Source: Parietaria judaica (Eukaryota; Streptophyta; Magnoliopsida; Rosales; Urticaceae). Taken from it: a stretch of DNA of 64,000 nt. The notes beneath the pieces were generated by a model, which searched no databases, was not told the origin of the DNA, and saw only the letters and a program-made list of their open reading frames with translations. The translations under genes and the position numbers were made by a program. Every line of letters begins with the position of its first letter. Positions within the stretch are counted from its first letter, which is position 1. Below, in pieces: positions 56,394-64,000 of this stretch. Location of the stretch: the NCBI GenBank assembly GCA_954871525.1, contig OX940872.1, forward strand, positions 26,383,746-26,447,745, given 5' to 3'.

Positions 56394-58374
56394 GGTTGTG
56401 ATTACCCAAGTATTTGTGTAATAATGAGTGATGTTGGATAATGTCTCCTCAGGATTTTATGTATCAAGGGGAGGCGGAGGTGGAGGTTATGGGTCCCAAG
56501 GTATGACGAATCCCGGCCCCGGAGGGTCAAGGTTGAAGTCTCAACTGAGCTTCACCAGACAAGATTCTCTTTCGCAGATCTCTGAGGTGAACGAGAATGG
56601 CATGGATGGTATGGGCTCCGAGAACGGTCACCACTCTTTCGCAACCACAAATTTCGGACTGGACTCATGGGACAATAATAGCAATTCCATTGTTTTCTCT
56701 AACCCGTCTTCCAAGCGATCCAAGAATATTGACGGAGACATGTATGGTATTAGTGTCTTGGAAACTCAGGTACAGCTGTCATTATGTAGCTCATTACTCT
56801 GACATTTTCAATAACTCCGTGCCTGGTTTACGTTGGTCAAATCGAAAACGAGAATATGATTGTTGTGAGTATAGGGTATGAGTGATACCTTTGATTGTAA
56901 ATTATCTCACTCTACATTATTGCAAAGATAATAAGTCAAATCACCTCTAAAATCGGCTTATAAGTCGACGGAGGCCACAAGTTCAATCAATCACATTTAG
57001 TTCAATCAAACAACTAAATTTGATATAAGAATACACTTACATAGTGTTATAACAGAGTAGCTGCCTCATAAGACTGTGCTGTATACAAGTAGATCTCTAA
57101 TCTGCGTGCTCTTATATATTCTTTTTCGGCTTTTGCTGTTATCGAAAGAACAGATCTGAATCACCATCTTATGCTACATACTCGATCTATTTTGGAAGTC
57201 TCGGGGCTGCACATATATCCTCTGCGCTTGCATTTCATAATTATAATGAATTCTATATTTCATATCCTTTAGGCCCAAGAAGGGTCAGATTTGAACTCAT
57301 CAAAAACTCCTAGTTAAGAGGCTTGGCTAAGTTTAATATATTTGTGTTTTCTATAATGTTTTACAAATTTGAAAATAATATCGCCGGCACATCTAGGAGG
57401 CATTATAAATGCTTCTATTAGAATCTATTCATGCTTGGGTGGTTTTCATTTTCCAAAAACCTTGAGACTCGAGAAAAATTATTTATTTATTAATTGTTCT
57501 AAAATGCATTTATAATATTTCTTAGTTACTTTCCCTGACATATTGCATTCATTTACCACTTAAAGTTCATGTAGGGATTTTGTTTCTGATTATAGCGTTA
57601 TTTGTTATGCGTTTCAGTTTAGCCTACCACAGACAACGCTAGAGATTGCAGCAGCAGAAAAGCTATTTCACATCCCAGAAGACTCTGTACCCTGTAAAAT
57701 CCGTGCTAAGCGAGGCTGTGCAACCCATCCGCGTAGCATCGCAGAAAGGGTTAGTATATATTTGAGGAGAAACAGCTGATCCTGTTTGATATTTCTATTA
57801 AAAATTATTGTCGTTGAATCCATGATTGCGGTTTTGGAGATGAACAAGTGTGTGTTCACTCCATGAATCTTGTTTGTTGCATACCTTGACTCCACAAGGG
57901 AGAATACATAGTTCTATCAATTTTGCAGACTTCGAGTACCTTATGCTTCGATTTTATGTAGGAGAGAAGAACTCGAATAAGCGGGAAGTTGAAGAAACTC
58001 CAAGATCTTGTTCCAAACATGGATAAGGTAGCGATTTCGAATGTACAAGATTCCATATATTTTAACTTCAGTTGCTGAATCACCACAGCTTGAGAAGTCG
58101 AGCGTTACGTAAATTCTACGGGTTAAGTTTGGTTGTCATTGAAATTTTTACGTTGCAGCAAACAAGCTATGCGGACATGTTAGACTTAGCTGTACAACAT
58201 ATCAAGGGCCTCCAAAACCAAGTCCAGGTTAGTACATTGTTCCTTGTTTTTAACCGACCCGACTCGATTAGATTTCACATTTGAAGAAAATAATTTAGTT
58301 TCGATTGTTTGTGGTGGCAGAAACTGCACACTGATCTCGAGAGTTGCACGTGCGGTTGTAAAAAGACGACATAG
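55658..58374 (+). CDS. bHLH transcription factor, bHLH122/130 (FBH) type
   Basis: Six exons close in phase: 55658-56087, 56453-56769, 57618-57749, 57962-58027, 58159-58227 and 58321-58374. They encode 355 residues. A long Ser/Gly/Pro-rich N-terminal half contains GLTRYGSAPSSLL, RHSGL-like RSHGLNEI and RQSSPAGF-like RQRSSPAGFL motifs of this subfamily. The bHLH domain (~276-335) is split over exons 3-5: KIRAKRGCATHPRSIAER, ERRTRISGKLKKLQDLVPN, MDKQTSYADMLDLAVQHIK. It should bind E-box/G-box DNA as a dimer. Relatives activate CONSTANS or act in drought responses; the role here is unknown. The tail is CTCGCKKTT. Intron 1 holds a long (TA)n tract and intron 2 is 848 bp. Identification is strong. 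Confidence 0.94.
56359..56391 (+). repeat. (TA)n microsatellite in bHLH intron 1
   Basis: About 16 TA units within the 365-bp first intron. Confidence 0.95.
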
Positions 58375-59183
58375 GGAAGGGCTTCGGAGACTCGGGATTC
58401 GAAGAAGACCAGTTTTGGCGCCTGCGTAGATGTATAAGTAGAAACCAGTCTCAGGTATATGTTTTGAGCTACTATTTAAACGTGCTGATATCATTGGAAT
58501 AAATAAATATGTACATACAACCAAGAAATCGTCATCAAAATGGAGGTTTCTTCCACTCAAAAGAGGTCAAAAATCGGTTTCTTGCACCACACGTTTGCGT
58601 TTGTATTAAATAAGCTGAAATTCTTGACTCATAGATTGTACTGTATATTTAGCATTTGTTGGATAATTTATTGCTGTAATCTCATTAATAATTTGTTTTA
58701 ATCTTTATCAATAAGTATCTTGAGTTCTTTCTTATTTATTATTATTACTTAATTGCTTCCAAGATTACTTCGTGTTTAAGTTTGACTATATGAGCAATCA
58801 TGAACAGAGTCACGGATACCCCGCTAAACTTTATAATATTTTTTTATGGTGGCAAATGTACCTAATTTGAACTCAATTGGGGCTTTGCATACTCTCTTTT
58901 TTTTTTATCAGTGGCAACTGTACCAAGTTTCACTTTGTTGTGACTTGAAATCTCGAATATACCAAACTATTTCTACCCCCTGTCAAACACATCCGTGAAA
59001 GGCCAAATGCAGTGTTGAAATCAACGTCATTGGTCTAAGGATATTCAATTTCGCCACGCTCAAACTACAGCTGATTTGGGCCTTCCGGAGCTTTTCAACC
59101 AAAACCGGATCCGTTCTGGTGCTGGATTAAAATAGAAAAAAAAATCCCGATTATTTGAAAAGAAGGAACTAGGGCGGGACATG
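58375..59183. other. 3' flank of the bHLH gene
   Basis: The probable 3' UTR runs to about 58700. 58840-58990 has GTGGCAAATGTACC and GTGGCAACTGTACC phrases recalling MULE-type MITE ends, but no paired terminus. No gene. Confidence 0.5.
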
Positions 59184-59191
59184 GCTGAAAC

Positions 59192-59665
59192 CAAGGTTCA
59201 ACTTTTCCACGATTATTCGTCTTGCCGGTAGTTATCGGCCAGACGGTCATGCCAGTACTTTCTATGATTTTTGTTGAAAATCAGCAAATATCTTGAAAAA
59301 TAACAAAAATATGGTACTTTAAAAAAAAATGCACTTTTCGATGATTTTATTCGAGTATTTACATATGTGAGAGTGAGATTATATTTTATTTACCTATGAT
59401 TAAGTATGAAATGATTTTATTTTTAATAATTTTAATGTTTTATCAATATTATATAAACTTAGTAAATATATTCTTAAAAATATTTTAGTGATTTTTCATC
59501 GATAATCCTCGATAAGTGTCGATAATCCATCTATAATCCTCAATAAGTGTTGGTAATGATAATCTACAGTGGTTATTAGTTTTCCGTCGATTAATCGGCA
59601 AGCAAACGATAAATCCGTCGAAAACGGCAAGTGATTTATCGGCAAATTCGATAAGTTGAACCTTG
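59192..59665 (+). mobile_element. hAT-type MITE with exact 8-bp target duplication
   Basis: The 474-bp element has ends CAAGGTTCAACTT and the inverted AAGTTGAACCTTG. It is flanked by exact 8-bp repeats GCTGAAAC (59184-59191 and 59666-59673). The interior has TCGATAA/TTATCGGC words. It lies downstream of both the bHLH gene and the oppositely oriented PEP-mutase gene. No coding content. Confidence 0.93.
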
Positions 59666-59878
59666 GCTGAAACCTTCCTCGATACTGCTGAATGCGTTAA
59701 CTTTGCAATAACAAATGTAAATTGACTTCTTAAATTCAAGGAAAACCCTTTACTATCTCTTTTGTTTCCTGTTGTTACAAACTGAACTATGGAAGTATTT
59801 ATGCTCTAGATTTTTGGTTATGACTATTTTGGTGCTAGTTTATAAGAAGGTAGTAAACAAATGGAATTTTTGCAAGGT

Positions 59879-62800
59879 TCATTCGAGATAAACTTGAATC
59901 CGGTCGCCGACCGTGTCATTGAAGTCCAGCAAGAGCTTCCCTCCTGGCTCGTACGCTGCATCGTCCAACAGCTCTTTAAGGTTTACTCCACCTAGAGCTG
60001 TGTACAAAAATGGAGAAATTTAGCCTGTGAAACGAAAGCTCCTTTCTCACTAAGGAGGGAATTTAATTAGAAACATTACCTGGGACTATATTGGTCACTC
60101 CTTCCAAGAATCCAGCCTGTTATACAAATTAAGCAACTATAAGGTTCTTCTCATATTTACGGGTATGGTCCAGACCCGACACGATACAACACAAAGATAT
60201 GCGTCTGAGTTGACCTTAAATGGATCAGACCACCAACATAACCAGCACAACTGAATATGCGCAAAGACGGCACAAACACGAGAACACAATGAGACCCTAC
60301 TGACACTATTAAAGAACATCATATTCATTTGGGTATATTTTTACTGTTATTAACGTATTTTAAAAATTTAATATGTATAGATATATGTTGCATACTTTGT
60401 GGATTAAGTTAATGAATTAATGAAAATATAATGTTGTTACTTAAATATATTAATTGAATTAAACGACTCTAACTAAATTAATTTACCCTTTTTAAAAAGC
60501 GACAAAACAATTAATAAATGGGACGGTTCTAGGTCTTTCTATCTTTTTTTTTTTTTTTTTTATGACCGTCCTATCGAGGGAAAGTTAAGAGAGTAAAGAA
60601 TACAGTCAAGCAATAAGTGGAGTGTATATCCAATGAGTGACTTACAGGAATTCTAACATCGAGTTTCTCGTATCCGTCTCTCCCGGTTATCTTAACTCTC
60701 AACTTACGAGACCAGATTCCTGAAAAAGGATTCCTTGAGGCATCTGCATCGTACACATCAGGAGTTATTACTTCAACAACAGGATCTTCACCACTTCGGC
60801 CGTCACTATCTCGAGTCCTCTCTTGAATATCATACACTGGAAAACAACCTTACTTTTAGAATATTTGATGAACAGAAATCTATATTGAAAACTACAGAGT
60901 AGTCCTTGTAAACAAATTCAAGCGCTTTAAATGCTGAGTTTATCACACTTTACATGCAAGTTTAGATCTTTACAGGAAATGAGCCCTTCTCGAAAGCATC
61001 AAGTTAACAGGACAAGGAAACACATGATGGTGCAAGTTCCAACTAACATCCGGTATCTCCGCTATGATCATAATTATTCTAACGAGAAAAAAGATACTAG
61101 GTAATATTTATACTTCACTATAACGATGATTTACAAACTAGTACCTAACTTTCTACAACGAGTAGTCTTTCTCACCTGGCAGTGAAGATTGTTGGCTGGA
61201 TGTGGATCTGCTAATGGCGTACCGTTTCTCCTCTTCATAATAAGCATTGAAACCTAAAATTTCCTTCAACTCTTCAAAAGTTGGCATGCTTCCTGGAGGA
61301 GGGATACGGCCCCCTTTGATAGCGGTAAGTGCATCCTGCAGCCATGTGATCACTCGTAAGACGAAGTCACCAGTAGGAATTTCCGGCCTGATCTTTTTTT
61401 ATTTCCATAAACTAAATAACAACGAGGATAAAGTTATAGTCCCAAGATTGATCTTTTCATAAGCTTCGAACCACGTTCTTAACCCTGATTTCCGACACTT
61501 TGAACCTTGCCCCTATTATTACGTGTTCCTACTATCATAAAGTCTCTAAGAAGAATAAGGACGGTTTCAGTGCATTACCTGCATTGCTTGAATTGATACT
61601 CCAAGCAAGGAAAGTGGATATGCTACAATCTTGTATCCGATTTCCTCAAGTTCAAGAAGACTTAGTATTGGGGTTTTTCCTCCGCCTTCTAGCATATTAG
61701 CCTAGCAGGACGCACCGAACTTTGTTAGAACAATTTGTGCATTTGGTGTCACACTTTTTATCATGTAATGCTATTCCGTGTTGTTGATTTACCAAACAGA
61801 AATATTTTCAAACTTGGTTGCGTTTTAGAAAGTACCATTTTCGGGAGTAAGGGGACAGTTTCACAGAAAGCTTTCATTTCTTCTCTAGAAGTCAGTGCAT
61901 CAATGAAGAGAACATCCGCTCCAGCATCAGCAAATGCCCTTGCCCTCCATAGCGATTCTTCAAAAGAAACTGCTTGACGTGAATCAGTCCGAGCCACGAT
62001 GACAATGTCGGATCCACTCTCCTTTCGAGCATCAACAGCGGCTTTTATCCGTATCACAGCTTCCTCTCTCGACACCACTTTCCTACCTTGCGTATGGCCA
62101 CAAGCTTTTGGAGATATCTTGCCAAGCAGGAGTAAAACGCAAAGACCAATCAAATAAAATCCAGCACTTAAATTGTAACATCTTATTAAGTATGATAGAT
62201 GTCTTACAATAAAAGACCATCTAAGGTACCAAACCCGAGTTCAAAGGGTTTCACGAGTTCTCTCAACCTCGACGATTTGATACATCATACATCTTTTGCA
62301 TTCAAGAAATTCGACAGAGCAGAACTTCTTTCTCTCTTTGTCTTGGTTTTACAAATTTTTGTTTTGATCAAAGACTTGATCAAGAGCTCTATGAAGCAGC
62401 TCGAGTGTCGTAAACGGTTAATCTGAGTCAATGCCGTTAATTGTCGTTTAGAGCTTAATTGAGTCCATAAACAATCTACTATCTTGCACAGTTCACAAAT
62501 CCTATAACTCAGCTCAAGAATCCCAATACCGTCACAGACTCGAATCGATGAGAATCTCCGAGACAAAACGCACCTGATCTTCAAGGATAATCCCAGCAAA
62601 CCCAGCTCGAATGTATCCCTTGGTCGTCCTCTTGACATTCATGGCGTTCCCATATCCATTATCGCCATCCCCAATCACGGGGATCGATACAGCTTCGGTG
62701 ATGAGTCTTCCTTGGTCCACCATTTCCCCGTACGATACAAACCCCGTGTCCGGCAATCCCAGCCGAGCTCCTGCCACCGAAAACCCTGCGACGAACACCA

Positions 62801-63221
62801 GAACAAACTCGGATTCTCAACAATGGCGAAGACAGATGATCATGCAAGATCGAGCGGCGACCATACCGCTAGTGAAGCAGAAGCTAAACCCTGCTCTCTG
62901 CACCAGCTTGGCGCTGAGAGCGTCGAAGCAGGCCGGTCCCTGGTGAATCCCCTCCGACTCCAGAATCCGCCGGAGAGCCTTCGCCGGAGACTCCTCCGGG
63001 GAGATTTCTCGGGCGTAAACGGAGACGATTCCGGTGGCCTTGCGGAGCAGCGAACGCGATCGGTGTCTGGCGACGGACGACGAGCCCGAGGCGAGACTGG
63101 AGTACGGCGAAGGCAGCGAGCGTGGCCGGATTGCGGCGGAGAGGGTGCGCGGAGGAGCTCGAGCCACGGCGTGGTCTCCGGCGAGCCACGGCACCGCCGC
63201 CGGCGAAGGGTGGAGATTCAT
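59879..63221 (-). CDS. Plastid PEP-mutase / isocitrate-lyase superfamily enzyme
   Basis: Eight exons close in phase: 63221-62867, 62785-62574, 62117-61836, 61701-61579, 61335-61176, 60836-60646, 60116-60080 and 59997-59879. They encode 492 residues. The first ~60 residues are Arg/Ser/Ala-rich like a chloroplast transit peptide. The superfamily barrel follows: GPACFDALSAKL, GLPDTGFVSYGEM, IGDGDNGYGN, GIILEDQ, the PKACGH loop (KKCGH in many relatives), VARTDSRQ and ADVLFIDAL. Plant members are annotated as carboxyvinyl-carboxyphosphonate phosphorylmutase-like. Their substrate is poorly known; bond cleavage or formation next to a 2-oxo acid is the family chemistry. An upstream in-frame Met at 63278 could add 19 residues. 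The intron between exons 6 and 7 contains a hAT MITE remnant. Confidence 0.92.
60160..60545 (-). mobile_element. Diverged hAT MITE inside a PEP-mutase gene intron
   Basis: It has CAGACCCGACACGA, AATGGATCAGACC and ACACGAGAACACAATGAGAC words near the left and GGGACGGTTCTAGGTC near the right, as in 20947-21511. Ends and target duplication are eroded. Confidence 0.6.
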
Positions 63222-64000
63222 TCTCGTGCTTTGTGCTTCTAACTTGCAATCCTCACTTTGTTTATTTCTGTCTTTCACTTAACTCTTTTTTTTAATTATT
63301 TATTAATTTACTTGAAAATATTATTCAAAATCTTTTTTATTTTAATTATTTTGAGTTTTGAATTTAATTTTTGAGAAAAAAAATTGCATACTTTCTTCAA
63401 ATTTTTCAGATAAATTCTATGTAATCTTGTCAAGCCTCTCCAAAATTCATCTTGGAGTAAGAATTTTTTTTATTATCACTCAAATTTATGATAATATTTT
63501 TAGATTTTGAATAACATTTAATTTTTACGAAAATCTCATTGCTATACACATCGATTTTGCGGTATACTTTTCAGTTTGCAATTTACTCATCGGTACTGAT
63601 TTTAAAATTTTATGGAAACTCCATCGATAAATAGAACTTAAGTTCGGTTTACAGTTTGTGAATTTTTAAACACGGCTCCAAACCCAGCTAAAATATATTT
63701 ATTTTTTAAGTAAAAGATGAAGGTATTAAATCTTGATAACTAAACTCAAGTCCAAATCAAATTGGCACCTAAAACACCAAAAAACAGAGTTCGAAATAAT
63801 ACATAAAAATATTAAAATTCACGTATCAAATCAAAAGAAAAGAGAACCAGCGTAATTTAATAGCTTATTTATGAAAAAGTATGTGTAAATACACAAAACC
63901 GGCATAACTTCGAAAATCACTTTGAAGAGCTTATTCAAGACAAAACCAAGCACACTCAATACACCAAACATCTAAATATAGGCAAGTCTTCAACAAGCTT
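63222..64000. other. Upstream of the PEP-mutase gene
   Basis: The first ~60 bp are the likely leader of the minus-strand gene. The rest is AT-rich and I see no gene. Confidence 0.6.

Noticed and set aside
1..64000. tRNA, rRNA or CRISPR-like arrays
   Set aside because: No cloverleaf with a proper T-arm, no rRNA segment and no spacer-repeat pattern was recognised by eye; the regular repeats found are minisatellites or transposon ends. A tRNA scan was not run.

Overview
This is a nuclear chromosome segment from a flowering plant. The evidence is GT-AG intron-split genes with plant-only products (F-box, CYP81 P450, pectin methylesterase, plastid TGD1 permease, RABA5 GTPase, plant-type bHLH), abundant (TA)n tracts, and a dense load of plant DNA transposons. 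Some coding exons are very GC-rich at third positions (dyskerin, P450, pectin methylesterase) while others are not (TGD1, pirin, the hAT-derived gene). That bimodality is common in monocots but occurs elsewhere, so I do not name a species. I saw no organellar, bacterial or CRISPR sequence.

Layout. 1-1.7 kb: the start of an F-box gene running off the left edge, and a short MBD8-like protein with AT-hook-like repeats (both minus). 1.84-9.66 kb: a large Mutator-like element (MULE) with diverged terminal inverted repeats. It has an apparently intact spliced MuDR-type transposase (plus) facing a minus-strand passenger gene with a DUF1985 domain but no downstream ULP1/C48 protease. 10.4-12.1 kb: single-exon dyskerin (CBF5). 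12.3-15.9 kb: tandem duplications, repeat debris and a decayed PPR gene. 16.0-19.4 kb: a domesticated hAT-transposase-like gene with two BED fingers. 19.9-20.6 kb: a plant voltage-gated proton channel. 20.9-22.1 kb: hAT-type MITEs. 22.4-24.1 kb: pirin. 26.4-28.9 kb: RABA5. 29.4-31.7 kb: a 5'-truncated LINE and two MITEs. 32.0-34.8 kb: pectin methylesterase with pro-domain. 35.5-36.7 kb: a solo LTR. 37.4-40.3 kb: a pseudogene of the HisRS-like part of the GCN2 kinase. 42.5-46.5 kb: a CYP81 P450 whose single intron carries two foldback elements. 49.6-50.6 kb: TGD1. 50.7-54.3 kb: three more foldback MULE-type MITEs. 55.7-58.4 kb: a bHLH122/130-like factor. 59.2-59.7 kb: a hAT MITE. 59.9-63.2 kb: a plastid PEP-mutase/isocitrate-lyase family enzyme in eight exons.

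The host genes look like unrelated housekeeping and tissue genes rather than a cluster. The coherent theme is transposition. At least six elements share MULE-like GGG-starting ends with a related core (gCGGCAAAAGTACCC-like); three have exact 9-bp target duplications and a fourth matches at 8 of 9. Several hAT MITEs have exact 8-bp duplications, and one LINE and one solo LTR have exact duplications. The intact-looking MULE at the left is a candidate, unproven source of transposase for its shorter relatives. Exon coordinates were read by eye from reading-frame phase and splice consensus, and phases close in every multi-exon model given for the host genes.
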